The notes beneath the pieces are model-generated. The model searched no databases and was not told the DNA's origin. It saw only the letters and a list, made by a program, of their open reading frames with translations. A DNA stretch of 64,000 nucleotides, taken from NCBI GenBank assembly GCA_015680685.1, contig MNCI01006048.1, forward strand, positions 118,281-182,280, written 5' to 3'. The stretch is from Gnetum montanum. Its lineage: Eukaryota > Streptophyta > Gnetopsida > Gnetales > Gnetaceae. Within the stretch, counting starts at the first letter, position 1. The number at the start of each line of letters is the position of its first letter. The position numbers and the translations under genes are program-made. Positions 33,318 to 46,319 of this stretch are shown piece after piece.

Positions 33318-36300
33318 TGGTGGTAGTTTCCTCCCCTTAGGTAGTAGTGATCTAACAAGTAGGAGAGTTGGCTACAACCACATTCTTTGCAAACATTTTA
33401 TAGACTTCCTCCATGTTGATGTCCATGATGAATAGGTCTAGCTTATACCGCTCTATATAATCCTTCTATAGCCATTTGAAGCAGGCATCCCATTCGGCTT
33501 TGTACATCCTTTTGTATACAATCTGACTCAAGGACCTAGGCACAATAATCCTTCCAGTCACCAATCTTATGATTTATGAGATCAATTTGGAGCTTCTATT
33601 CTACCACCTCTATATCAAGGGAAACCTTGCTTTGGATCACATTCCAATAAGAAGCCCAAGTTATCTCCTTGGTATGCAAGAAGCCTCTATTATGCACTTG
33701 GGCTTCTATGAAGTCCTTACAATGTTTGAGCTCTTACACCTCCTCTGTTAGCTTTTGGTTATTCTTCCTCAATGCTACAACTTGTTGCCATAGAAACTCA
33801 TTAAAGCATCTACATTCCCACAAAGACTTAGTACATGAGAATGCATGCCCAATGGCACCCTCATACAGCTTTCATGGACATTCTTCATCTTGGGAGTAAA
33901 GGAGGTAATGCGGCAACCTAAATTGGCTTATCACAATTCCATCTCAGTTTAGGCACCATAACCAACATAAAACAAAAATCCAACAAGTGAAATCAATTAA
34001 TAACAAAAAAAACATCATAATCATAGAAAACCATATGAAAACCAAAAATAAAAAATCATAAATAAAAAATGGATTAGGACTCTTACTGATCTCAAGAGCT
34101 ATCTATTGCAACCAGCTGATCATATCCTTAGCTATACCTCACATGAATTGAAGCTTATTGAGGGCATCAACCCATGGTTTCATGTGGAAGGTAGAGGTAG
34201 AATCTTTTGCATGCAGCTCTTGGGATACAACAAGTGTAGTAAGAAAGCAATAATTATAGCCAAATTCAAGTGTAAAACAACAAAAGATAACATGTGCAAC
34301 ACTTAAGACCAAGGAGAATTAGAAATACTTGGGAACTCCTCTGATATGATGATAGGAGGTTCACCCATTTGTGGATCCTCTATGAAGGCATCAAAGTGAC
34401 CCATGGAAGGAAGGGATAAAACTTCATCTTCCTCCTACTACAATGCCTCATCCACGTAATGCCTTAATATTTCATCTTTCAAACATTTTTGCTCCTTCTC
34501 TTAACACATTTTCTCTCTTTTAGCTACCATTACTATTGCAAGGGCCTCTTATTCTTATTACTTACCTACAAAGGTACCAACCAAGAAACATAAACTAATG
34601 TAACACATTTTGTAAGATCATATATCAACTACATCAACTTAAAATAATTACCTTTAAAAAAATTAACAAGAAAATAATAAATTAACAAGAACATACCCCT
34701 AACATCTCATTGCACCCCTCTAAGCTTGACAATTAATTTCTTTGGCAAATGTGCCTTGATCATTGATGCTATATCATCCACCAAGGGCCTTTTAAGTTTG
34801 GTCCTAGTTATACCCTCAACCTCTACACATAAATTTTGAGCCTTCTTGATCCTAGCTGGTATCATGAGAGGTTTAGCCCCCATGCTATTAGAGGATATGT
34901 AATGTCTACCACTAATCCCCTTGGTAGTGATAGACAATGATTCATCCACAGCTTCTGGTGGGGTGTGGGCCTACATGGGTTAGGCAAGGAGCTTCAACCA
35001 AGGTTTGGTGAGTTGTGATGGATTTTTTATAACCCATTGTTCACCCTTCATCACCACTAGGAACTTCACAAACCTCCTTAGATAAGCCACAAAAAGTGAA
35101 AAATGCACATGACACTTTGTGGTGAGGTTATTGCAAAGCGTTTGGATCTTCCACTGTATCCTAAAAACCAAGTGTGCAACCTAGTTGAATTGAGCACCCT
35201 TAGTGAGTACTTGCTTCATGAACTAAGCTTGATCTATGTCCAAGATCTTCCCTTGCAATAATAAGTTAGGAAATTCTGAGGATCAAAACAAGGAATACAT
35301 TTCTCTAATCAATAGTGATTTGATCTATTTTAGAGAGCATCCCTTCCTATCACATTGAGTGTTTAACCACTCTTCTACTTTCTCCCAATGATCCACCTCC
35401 CTCCTTGCATTAGCAATAACTAGCATACCATCATTTGGAACACCAAAAAGGTCATTAAAGGTGGATGCACTAACCTTCAAAACAACAATCACACCATGAA
35501 CATAAGTGATGAACTTCTTAACTCCTTGACAAAAGGAGTCAATGATGTTCAACATCTCTATGGTGAAAATGATTAGGCTTGGGGCCATAAAGAGGTTACA
35601 TAGGCCAACATGAATAATCCTTGAACATATAGGATTGGATGCCTAGTCTAATAGCTAGTCCTATGAGGATTCCATCTCATTGAACATGAGGATCAAGATC
35701 TTCTCAGCATGTCCTAAAGTGGTAATTGGAACTTCAACAGATGGAGTGGCCTTCACAACATAATGAAGAATAGCATGTTAGCCTTAGCATAGATACATCA
35801 TGAAAAGAAAGTTACAATAGATATAACTAAGTTAAAAGAAAACCAATAAAACTACTTAAAGAACCAAAACCAAAATAACTAGAAAAATGGTAGCATACAA
35901 AGAACCAAAAATCAACAAAATAAAAACACTCAGTTGGCTTGTTTCATGTATGCATCTTAGGAGATCTAGGGGGTGGGTTTACTTCTAAGTCATTAACAGA
36001 ATCCATCAACTATCTATCGTCTAATTCCCTAGACATCTCATATAAGCCATAGGATGGTGTCTGATGTTTTTTTCAAAGTCACCCTTCAGTTGTTCCAATA
36101 CCACCAGCCTTACATTTGGGCTTTTGATAAACACCTCTAAAGTTGTGTGGGCTAGGAGTAGAAGGTTGTCATCTTTGATTAAGCCCCACTCATCCATCTT
36201 GAACCCGTAGGCAAGTGAAGCAATATAAAATCATCATAATTTAAGTACACAATGATAGAAAATAACCATATACCAAAGATAACCTTACTAACCCCTCTAT

Positions 36301-38123
36301 GCAATAAATAGTGCCTGGAGGGTTTTGAAATAATGTATGGGCACAGTGGCCAATAATTAAAGTGTTGTCCATGTTATATTGTTGAACTTAGGCATCTTCC
36401 AAATTTTAGACAATCTATGAGTGTCCACAATGGTTGTGCCATCATTACTTTCTCCCTTTGCATGAACATTAGGTTTATAAATCAAGAATTTAATGATTAA
36501 GCTAGATGACCTAGGCATAATGGTCTCTATGACCACTACTATTGCATCAAATGACAAGTGTAATGAAACCATCATACTGAAGTTCTAGTGAAGATAGGAA
36601 AGGAAGTCTCTAGCTCCTAGCTTGAACCATATCCCACATTGATCCCACTCCATATATAGAATTGGAGTGTTACACCTAGGGAGATGGATGCAACATAAAA
36701 GCCCCATCATCTCTATAACCACCAAAATGGGCTTCAAGAAGACCTTGTAACATCCAACCATAATTGTTGTAACAATGTAGACAAAGCCAAAACTAGATTA
36801 AAATATATTAAAACAATAACAAAATACATTACAATTGTTATGTCAACCATTTTAGCCATATAACCATTTAACATAGTAAACAACACTTAGACAAAATACC
36901 AATAATGACAGGTCAAAACTAAACAGTGATAATAACTGATCATAAATGAAAACATGGAATTAATAGTTTAGGACTAAAATGTGAAAATGACCATGTAAGA
37001 CTAAATTCTCAACTTCCATGTTAAATTCTACACTTAGAAAAAAATCTAAAGTGCAACCTAAGTCTACAACCAAGATTCAAAAAATGCACATTTCACACCA
37101 AAACAACCATAGGAAACAAAATATATAAAAAAATTTTACTTTGAACCAAACTACTTCCAACCCTTTCCTAGCATCCCAAACTATCCCCAAGACCATGGGA
37201 TGTTAAGAAAACATTTTTTTCAATCTCAACATTGCCCATCTTCATAGGGGTAAATGTGTAATAGCCTTATAACCATGATTTCATAGCCATTGCAATCATA
37301 AAACACCAAACTACAACTTTGTAATAAAAAACTATAAAAACTCTTAACCATGTTTTTAGAAAAACTTACCAAATTAACCTAACTTTACCCATCAAAGAAA
37401 AAAATCCTTTTTGTGCGGGCTCACAAAAATAGCTGTAATAGCTAAACTGTTTATCTAAATTCACAATGATTTAAGATTCATTGGAATCCTTATATCATAA
37501 GCTAAAAACTCATAATCATAAAAATTAAAATTTATTAATTGTTCAACATAGAAAAATTACACAACTTAGATAAAAAATGACCTAAGGGCAAAAAACCCAC
37601 TTGAGACAGCTTGCCACAAACAACCATAGAAAATTATTTGTAAGGAAAAATCAAGTGGTTCAAAATTTCCATTTATCACAAAATGATAAAAAATAATTTT
37701 ATAAATTTAGAAAATTAAAAACCTAGCCATTTTCTTAGAGAAAAATCCAAAATTGGGTTTGCTTTTTTTTGGGTTGAAAAAGGAAAAGCCCCATGAAAAT
37801 CATGGGAAAAGAATTTACACCACAAAGAAACCAAAATCCAAGGTCCAACTAGCATCAAAAAAGAACAAACATGACCTAGATATATGGTGGGATTTTTATA
37901 GAAACTCAAAATAATGAATACATAATCCTAGATCTGAAAAATGAAACAAAACCCAAAAAATGGAATACATGAATCAAACTAAAAAAATTGGTAAGTATGT
38001 GTACCTAGAATGGACAATTGTGAAGCCTTCTCCATTCCTCAAATGAGGCAGACATGCTAAGTTCTGGGTATTGGCATATACATCTTCCAATACAAGGTTC
38101 CTAGTGGGTGTCTTCTTTGCCAT
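33318..38123 (-). pseudogene. Multi-exon gene of unknown function carried by Tat-like element (copy 2)
   Basis: Reading the minus strand from 38123: exon 1 (38123-38005, 119 bp) starts MAKKTPTRNLVLED and ends at GTACACATAC, as in copy 1 (121 bp, MSRVKAPMKNLVLE). Exon 2 (about 36750-36310) has DAIVVVIETIMPRSSSLIIK, HRLSKIWKMPKF and a donor after TAGAGGG. Exon 3 starts near 36210 after CTTGCCTACGG, where the AG is damaged. A further exon (35588-35325) reads MAPSLIIFTIEMLNIIDSFC and KVEEWLNTQ. 34949-34707 reads MDESLSITTKGISGRHYISS, KKAQNLCVEVEGITRTKLKR and AHLPKKLIVKLRG. Conserved exon sizes and splice positions in two diverged inverted copies support a real spliced gene of perhaps 500-600 residues. 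It lies antisense to gag and next to the U3 array. Function unknown. Confidence 0.7.
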
Positions 38124-38159
38124 GGTATGGAACATTGATGCCCAAAAAATGTAGAAGAT

Positions 38160-38960
38160 CTTTAGTTCTTGGTAGTGCTAATGACTACACTGAATATAGT
38201 ACCACAACTAGCTAGAACTATGCTAAGGCTAGGTAGTGAATAGTGGTGATAGTAATAGAGCCCTTCACTTATGCATAGTAGCAAGAAGTATGAAATAAAA
38301 ATGATTTTTTTTTCAAGTTTTTATAACTAAAACCCACTTAAACCTAGGTGTCCAAATTGAAACCTTTGTTTCCTTTTGCAACTTCACTTTGCTTGAAGAT
38401 GAAATTAGAAACTAAGGACTACACTAGGTTATGTGGAGATTTTGGCATTAAAAACTTACTAATTTTGATTGGGTCCTACTAGACACTCCTAAAATGGCAC
38501 AAAAAACCATGACTAAGTTGAGCTTTTTGGAGTTCCAAACTAGACTATGCTAAGACTAGCATCCATGTAAACCTTGAGATAACTAGCACTTCTATCCTAC
38601 CTCTCTAAACCTTAGTTGGAAGTCCCTACAATCTTGGAATGTGATCTAACATACCAACTTGTGTAAAAAATTGATGATTTTCCAAGACTATGTTGGATGG
38701 AATTTGAAACTATGTTAGGCCAACATAGTCCTAGATGATGCCTAGTGTAGTCCATGATAGGATAGACTTCTTCCAGCTCATCTAGCCTCTAGTTGATACC
38801 AAATAGCCATCCCACCTCACTAAAACCTAGCCAAAGCTCTTGGTAGTATCAAAACTTATGCAAAGACATCTACTTGTGACAAAAATCAAGGATTCTTCAT
38901 GACTACACTAGGCATCAATTTATTAGCAATTAATGGAAATCAACAATAGACCTAAAAATG
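38160..38960 (+). repeat. Tat-like U3 array with decayed ACTACGCT palindromes
   Basis: Motifs such as ACTACACTGAATATAGT, ACTATGCTAAGACTAG and ACTATGTTAGGCCAACATAGT occur near 38183, 38210, 38427, 38543, 38680-38750 and 38895. They lie upstream of the TATA box of LTR B and downstream (in gene sense) of the antisense gene start. Most CpG sites have become TG or CA. Confidence 0.65.
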
Positions 38961-38970
38961 GTAACCCTAA

Positions 38971-39790
38971 CCCTATAAATACCCAATCTCAACACCATTT
39001 TTAGGTTTCAGATTTTGGCATTTGCATCCTATATAAAAATTCTAGAAATTTGGCATTTTCAACCTTCATATTAGCCTTGAACCTCCATCACCCATGTAAC
39101 TAATTTGCAATCCAACTACATTTTTAGTAGTAGAAATTGACACTATGCTAGGAATAGACACCTCAACATAACTGCCATTGCACTAAAAACATAAACCCAA
39201 TCCCATTCTCACATTACAAATTTGGTGGAAACTAACAAAAAGTTGTAGTAGGCTAAAACTAGGAAGAAATCGAATCATGGAGGTAGCCTTCACCAATGGA
39301 CTTCAAGCTTTGATAAGCAACTTCCCGTGCCCTTGGCACAAACCTATACATTGTGAACCCAATTCTTTTAATTTTTTCTTATAAATTTAGTTTTTCATGT
39401 TGTGCATTTTTTAGTTTTCATTTCTATTTCTGCATTATTTCCATAGCTGCAATTCCATTTCTATTTCTATTTTCAAAATAATTTCCATTTTATTTTAAGT
39501 TTTCATTTTCATTTTCATTTTCAATTTTTTCTACGATTATGTCTACATTTTCACAACCATTTTCGTTTATGCTCTATAAGTCCCTACATGATCAGCAAGA
39601 CTGTCTAGGGTACCTTGAGTCCTCTTTTCTAGAGGCCCTTGGGATTCATGATTAAAGATATTTCAACACTTAGATCTTTTGGTTTTCCCATTCTAGCAAC
39701 CAAGATTTCCATCTCATAATCTTCTAGTGCTAGAAGAAGGGGCTCCGCAAAAATTCCTGGCCATAAATCCATTTTAGTAATTTTTTCCAA
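38971..39790 (+). repeat. Tat-like LTR B (TATA, R, U5)
   Basis: It begins with CCCTATAAATACCCAATC (TATA box 38971-38982) and follows the same text as LTRs A and C up to GATTAAAG...TTAGATCTTTTGG. It serves as the 3' LTR of the element to its left and as the 5' LTR of the gag-protease unit to its right. LTR borders are not fixed. Confidence 0.75.
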
Positions 39791-39955
39791 TACCAAGCCT
39801 ACTATGTTTCTATCCTTCTTTCATTCCATCATACCAACATTAGCTATAGTAGAGTTGGATTTTTCTGTCAATTTCTTGTCTACTACAAATTTCCCATCTA
39901 TTACAACATCCATTCTGTTGGGTTTTACTGCAAAGTTCTCATATACTACAACACC

Positions 39956-40040
39956 CATTCCATTCAACGTCATTCTATTTGACATCATTTCATTTGATGT
40001 CATTCTATTTGATGTCATTCCATTTGAATTCATTTCATCC
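39956..40040. repeat. 15-bp tandem repeat in leader
   Basis: About five to six units of the form TCATTCCATTTGATG in the untranslated leader between LTR B and gag. Copy A has a more degenerate version near 16440-16520. Confidence 0.75.
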
Positions 40041-40659
40041 AACTCCCTTCTTACTATGACACCCTTTTCTATCTAGTAGGTAAACCACTTTTTTTTTTTT
40101 TGGTTCCACCACCCAGCATAGTTGGTTGGGATTTTCCATTACAAAAACCCATTTCCATTGGAAAATCCTATTCCATTTTGGAAGCCCGTTTCTATTTTCA
40201 AAAGCTCTATTTCATTGAAGAATCCTAATTTTCATCTGGAAGCCATATTCCTGTATGAAAGTTTATTTCTATGCAGAAACCCAATTTTGTTTGGTGTAGA
40301 ACCTAGCAGAAAAGACAATGTTTCCCAATTCCATCTATGATGTAATAAAACCATATTAACCATTTCCATTTGTGATGGAATAGACCATATTAACCATTTC
40401 CACTTGTAAAGGAATAGACCACTTTTCCCATTTTCACTACTTTGCATAGTTGGTTGGGAATAGCCAACATAAGCCCTATCTACTGTATAGTACATAACTA
40501 TCTACTACACAATATTTTACAACAATATTTTTCCTACTACCTTTCCATTTATAGCCAACTACACCATTGGGAAATCCAACTTACTGAAATATTTACTAAA
40601 ATAGTAAGATGTCAAAACATCTTTAGGCAATGTCTTTCAGTAAGTCAATAGTTTTGTTT

Positions 40660-42660
40660 GTTGACATGACTGAAATGACATCAGACCAAGATGTTGTGAG
40701 GGTCTATGATCCCAAAGACCCTACTGTGGTTGAATGTAGATAATCCCTTAGGTTAATATGTCAAAGCCTAGATTTTTCCACCATCAATGAAGAACATTAT
40801 AATTTCATTTGTGCAAAAATTCAAGTAGGCCTACTCATTCCATGTGTGAAAGCTAAAGCTAAACATGAGTATGAGCTTATCCACTGCAACGAGAAGGAGA
40901 ATATCCCCTCTTGATATGACAAAATTTTTTTGAATGATACCCATGATAGTATTTTATCTCATTTGATTGAGATGGAGAAGCAAAGCAAGAATCTAAGTAA
41001 AGAAAGCTAAAAAGAAGAAACTAATGAGTTTGAGGCTAAGTCTAAACTTGAAAACTTCATCAGGGGTCTATTCCAAATGATAGCCCCCTAGGTTATCATG
41101 CCTACTTTAACTCCTCTAGTTACTTTCTTAGGTCAAGTGTCTCAACCATCATCTCCCATGTATCCCACAATGTTGGTAACTACATTGGTTATAGCCACAC
41201 ACTAGGTACAAATTGTGCCACAAAAATTCTCCTTTTTTGTCTATACCATTTGCCACACAACCTTGGTCTACACGACCATCACTAGTGGTCCTCACCACCA
41301 CTCACCCCTTCTCCATGATAGTAGGTTACATTGTGGAACCCCAAATAATCCAAGGATCAAAAACACCCTTTATACCCTTTACTCCCCAATTGCCTACTTT
41401 GACCTCCTTCTCGTTGCTCGATCCCCCCACAACCATGATGACCCAGCCACTTGCTTCTCGCTTCTATACTACAATTCATCATGATACCACAGGTCTTCCA
41501 ATTGATACCTCAACCATCAACACAAACACCACAGCCCATAAGGATGCCCCAAGGCTTGGATCAAGCCTTCCAAATGATCCAAGACCTCATTGAAGAGATG
41601 CAAAAACATAAAGCCAATACAACTCAAATAGTCAATATTCTAGATTTTTACTAGGATGATCCTATAAGCCCTACAATGCCTCAAATAACCTTGCCCATAA
41701 GCTTACCTATTCCAAACTTCACCAAATACAATGATGAAGGAGACTCAAATGCACACTTTGTCACCTTCTGTTCTAAGTATCTCTTCTTGCAAGCTACTAT
41801 GGATTTTCCCCATGTCTCTAAAGGAAAAGGCTCTAGATTGGTATTGAACCTTGCCTAGAGGTTCCTCTCTTTCCTTGAGGATTTGATTAGCCAATTTTTC
41901 AACTATTTCAAATACAACTTGAAGCTAGATGTCACATTGGATCAATTGATGAAGGTGAGATAGGGGCCACTTGAACCAATAAAAAGGTTCATTCAAAGAT
42001 GGAACTCAACACTTAATGAGATTCCAGAGCCTATTGCTAAAACTCACCTCTTGGACATTTATAAGAGAGTAGTAAATGACTTTATCAAGTCAAAGCTCTA
42101 CTACCTAGAGCCTCAATCACTAAGCCAAACCTTCTTGCAAACCAAGAACATTAAGGAGGTTGCTAAGGAGAGCAACGATTTAGTCGATGGACCTATAAAA
42201 ACCAACATGTGAGGAGAGAAAAATAAAACCAAACAAGATTATACAACTATGACCATAGTAGTAAAAGAATCAAAATAAGGAGCAAGAAAAGAATCATCAT
42301 CACATATCCCAAGACTCATCATAGCCATCCACTTCGTACATCACAAATCAACCAAGACCAAATGTTGGGTAGAAGGATAGGTCTAAGTACTCAAGTCTAC
42401 CTTTAAAGCCTTCTAAGCTCTTAAAGCAGTTGCGTAAAGACAACTGTATATAACATAAAGTATACAACATAAGTAACTATCTAGAGAGCCTCACAAGAGT
42501 CATGATCATCTTTGCTACATAGCTAGAGACCCAACGATAGCTACCAAAGATGATCTAAAGCTACTAAAGTACTTTAGACTAGATAGGTATTGCTATTATC
42601 ATCAAATAGTTGGTCATAACACTGATTTTTTCCTAGCATCAAGGGATGACCTCTAAAAGA
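40660..42660 (+). pseudogene. Tat-like gag remnant B with CCHC/GH zinc motif
   Basis: N-terminal blocks VRVYDPKDPTVVECR, ICAKIQVGLLIPC and LSHLIEM match copy A. A Pro/Thr-rich linker follows (41100-41600). Then PISLPIPNFTKYNDEGDSNA starts the capsid, continuing through FLSFLEDLISQFFNYFKYNL, EPIKRFIQRWNSTLNEIP and IYKRVVNDF (Retrotrans_gag). Near 42590-42640, YCYYHQIVGHNTDFFLASRD is the Tat/Ogre gag zinc motif C..H...GH.T..C with the last Cys changed to F. Stops and shifts are scattered. Confidence 0.8.
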
Positions 42661-43239
42661 TGGTAGACCATGGAGAGCTGGTATTGGATGAGCCCAACTC
42701 TTCAAAAACCCACAACAACTCCTATACCATAGTCTTGTTCATAGAAACCAAATGGTCTAATCCTCCTAGAAAACTATTTGTTATCAATGTGCCACAACAA
42801 TTCCAAAACACAAATCTTAGAGATTCATTTATCATACAGATCCCACCTCCTCCAGCCCCTAAGAAACCTTTCATCATACGTGTCCTCCTTTTAATGAATT
42901 CAACATCACAATGTAATTAACAAGTTTCTAATCTTCCAAATCCTACGGAACCATTTGTTCTCTAGGTTTCTCCATCTTTAATAAGTAAGACCATAAGGAC
43001 TCATGACCGAAGCCCACTTATAGTGGCCCACAACTTAGAGGTTAGCAAGAAGCCATCATCCCAATGGTGGCAAAAGCAACCTATCGCAAAACCAATGAAT
43101 AAGGCTACTAAAGATAACCAACCGAGACCTACACCAAGATTAACTACCCCCATGGACAAGGGGTCCAAAGCACATGAACCAAAACCTATGCCATAAACAA
43201 TAGGAAGAATGAAGTAGGTTAGGACCACTAATGTCCAAA

Positions 43240-43960
43240 GGTTACATGGAAAGGGGAAGAATTTCCTCACAACAATGGAGCGAGATAAACAATCATTAAA
43301 GAAAAAGAACACATCACCAAACTTGTACAACATGGTCATGACCTCTCTTGCTCATAGGGATGTCCTAGCTCAAGTGTTGACCTCTATCCCTATGAGTAGA
43401 GACATGTCTGCCAACAAAGAATCAATTCACTCTATCATTGAGCAAGCTTTGCTTAGAGAAAATAGACATCAACCAATTCTCAACTTCCATGATAGTAAAG
43501 TGAAGATTGACTCTTGAAATGGAGGTGCTATCAACCCTTCTCCTCATCACTATACATGTTGGTAGATACAAGGTTCATTGTGTTCATGTGGATGATGGGG
43601 CAACCACGAATGTGATACCCTATTTCGTTGTTGACAAGTTAGGCTTAACTAAGAATATCCAAGAGACCAATACCTCATCACTCAAGTCATTTAATGGCTC
43701 ATGAGTAGTGGTGTGAGGTTTCATCTCCTTGGATTTCGTAGTTGGTGAGCAATTTCCTACATTCGCTAACTTCCTAGTAGTTGAAGAGACACCTAGCTTC
43801 AACTTGATCCTAGGAAGGCCATGGTTAGCAAAGCTTTGTGTGGTCTCATCTCATATACACCAAGAGATCTATTTACCATACAAAGGACAGAAGATTTTGA
43901 TCTATGGAAACAACGTGTGACTACCTTTAATTAACTATATCAATATTGACTAAGGTGTGG
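43240..43960 (+). pseudogene. Tat-like aspartic protease remnant B
   Basis: Frames 43275-43517 (LYNMVMTSLAHRDVLAQVLT), 43507-43704 (HVDDGATTNVIPYFVVDKLG) and 43729-43920 (FVVGEQFPTFANFLVVEETP, SFNLILGRPWLAKLCVVSS, HQEIYLPYKGQKI) give a gypsy retropepsin. The active site reads VDDGATTN instead of a DSGA/DTGA form. It matches copy A and is followed by the repeat-rich spacer, not by reverse transcriptase. Confidence 0.85.
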
Positions 43961-44282
43961 AGGTGGAGTTTTAAGAGGAAATTCTTAACACTCTGACTCG
44001 GGCCACAACAATGAGAACAACTATAATGCTAGCAACAACTCTGAGATTGTAAACGGTTAACGAAAGCACCTACTGATTGCTATTTTGAACAAGAAAAATG
44101 GTAAAACTAGTATCACACAAGGAAAGCTCCTTGATCTATCAAAGGTCAAGCAGCAAGTTCACAATAAATCTCATTACTTCTTTTGTTAATGGTTGTTTTT
44201 TTACCTTTGTAACATTATATCATGTTTCATTGTTGTTGCTAGCCTTATGTGCTCTTTCAAGAGCATCCCATACTTGCTACGC

Positions 44283-44405
44283 AAGTATGGACCATGGTTC
44301 ACTATGGCCTTAAACTAGCAACATGGCTTGCCAAGGCCTAAAACTGGCAACATTATGGCTTGCCAAGGCCTAAAATTGGTGAAGCAATGACCTAACAAGA
44401 CTTAA
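44283..44405. repeat. CCATGG/AAGGCCT short tandem repeat
   Basis: Three to four ~30-bp units of the form TATGGCTTGCCAAGGCCTAAAACTGGCAA directly downstream of protease B. Confidence 0.75.
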
Positions 44406-44409
44406 AACT

Positions 44410-44760
44410 AGTGAACATAATTATCTCTTACTTGCATTCCTATACCAATAGTGTAGCCAATCTATCCAATAACATCGTATATAAGTCTACTTGTATGCAT
44501 AAGTCATGGTTTACAATTGTCATTACATTGCATTTAATCTACTAGTTTTAGTTTACAACCTTGTTACATTTACTGTTTGTGTTTGTATGAAACATATAAA
44601 ACATAAGAATTTAAAATTGACACAGCCGAAACCACACTGCCCAATGATACAACCATATACTTACATGAATGTCCAAACCCACAATTGCATTGTGCAACAT
44701 ATAACATTAAGAACAATGCATAGTCACCAATAAGTTCACCAAATTGATGAAAGTAAGTTA
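44410..44760. other. Tail of Tat-like element B, no gene
   Basis: AT-rich text resembling the spacer near 61570-61790 (lists of TTGTTTACA-like words). No motif. The family similarity appears to end near 44760. Confidence 0.4.
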
Positions 44761-44903
44761 CGGAAGAAAGAGCATGTCATTCATTAACACTAGGCTTATA
44801 AATGAATTCGTTGGTTCGGTTGCCAAATCTAGCACACATCTATCAACAATTGTTAATACAATATCGGTGTAATGCATTGTATCCATTGTACGAAAAACGC
44901 TGC

Positions 44904-45233
44904 CTAGAGGGGATGCCTTGTTCTCCAATGAGCTAATGTAGACATAGTGTCTACAAGATATCTTCTAAAAATCGTATAGATGTCTTCTGTTACATTGAAG
45001 GTGATGACAATCTGATCGAGTGACAGAACGGTTTGAAATAGTGTGAACTTCCTCAAGTCCCAAAATTTCACATTTACAATGACATCGTTTAATGTAGGGT
45101 AGAATTTGCCACCACCATAAACAGTTAAATGGTCAAAGTGGTGCACATGGGGTTTTGAAAGCCGATGATCCCAAAGCGCACCGGTCTCCAGAAACATTAA
45201 ATTTAAGTGACTGAGGATTTGACTGAATTGCAT
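44904..45233 (-). CDS. Unidentified open frame of 109 codons, possibly a gene fragment
   Basis: The frame starts MQFSQILSHLNLMFLETGAL and contains HVHHFDHLTVYGGGKFYPTL and KFWDLRKFTLFQT. It lies in sequence that does not look like the surrounding repeats and is the longest open frame for several kilobases. I recognise no family. It may be chance or a piece of a host gene. Confidence 0.3.
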   Translation of the reverse strand: MQFSQILSHLNLMFLETGALWDHRLSKPHVHHFDHLTVYGGGKFYPTLNDVIVNVKFWDLRKFTLFQTVLSLDQIVITFNVTEDIYTIFRRYLVDTMSTLAHWRTRHPL

Positions 45234-45349
45234 CGTTACAATCGAAAGGATCTGCTGATTGCCACCACACTACTTTTGTCACCGTCCACGAATCTCAACA
45301 TAAACAAAAAAAAAAATAATTTAAAAATTATTAACTATACTAGCAAAGT

Positions 45350-45545
45350 AACACTTTGCCCAGCCATCCCTATCCCAGCTCTAACTCCAATGCCAGGCCA
45401 ACTACTCAGCATCCGTTCTACCCGTATCACACAATTTCCGCCCCTGCGACTCTTTTTTCTCCCGCACTTCCTCTGTTAGCCTTAACAGCGTTGCTAATGC
45501 TTGTCAGAGTTTTGAGTGAGCTCAGATCCAGCAACCGGTAAGTTA
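45350..45545 (+). other. Possible first-exon fragment with hydrophobic segment
   Basis: A frame ending ALPLLALTALLMLVRVLSEL runs to SSNR and meets a strong splice donor, GGTAAGTT, at about 45537-45544. The region is richer in C than its surroundings. This looks like an exon encoding a membrane anchor, but no downstream exon is recognised. The next 500 bp (to 46080) has a 110-codon frame (45699-46031) I cannot identify. Confidence 0.3.
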
Positions 45546-46319
45546 ATTCTATATTCTCAAGTTTCAATCACGCTGTTCTTGACGAAGATATCTGGAAAAA
45601 CATGGAAAATTGTTCCATATTTATTGTATCTATGTACTTCGGGCTCTGGGCTTCAGAATATAACGATTCTATTAGCCACATTGTGCATTGTTTAAACATT
45701 GCCAAAACGATCCACTGTAACATTTGCAGTGTGCATCCATGTCTACGTTGAATCTTTGAAAGAAAAACGAAGAAAAAAGATATGCAAGAAAATTGGACAA
45801 TCCCTGGCATATAACACCAGTAAGTCAAGTGGAGAAGTTAAAGATATTGATTGGCATTCTTCCCTTTGGATTACTAGAAGTATTATAAACATTGTTTGTA
45901 ACCAAACCACAACATTGTCCATCTTATTGGGAGAGACTATGAATAACCATATTGGTAATTCCAATGCTTCTGCAACATATATATATATGTATGTAGTTAA
46001 CATACCCAACTTGTTAATGTGCATTCTATGACATTGTTCCAGTTGTTTCAAAATACATTGGCCATCCAAGAGCATTCACACATTTACAATGAATAGGAAT
46101 TGGAATGTTCATTTCCATCCTAGCAATCACCGATGCTCCACTTATTGAAATGATAAGGCTTAGATTAGTAAAAAGTCATCATCTTTAGCATTCTTCTATG
46201 CTACCCATGAGAATATTTTGACAAGTACCTTTATATTTTATGATTGGTGCAACAAAAGTTCTTACAAATATGGGTAGTTTTGAATTCTTTCATGATGAAG
46301 TACTAGATGGCATGAGAAG

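Noticed and set aside
44904-45000. Relation of GATATCTTCTAAAAATCG text to the chromovirus LTR AGACATCT array
   Set aside because: Only about 25 bases look similar and the surrounding sequence does not align.
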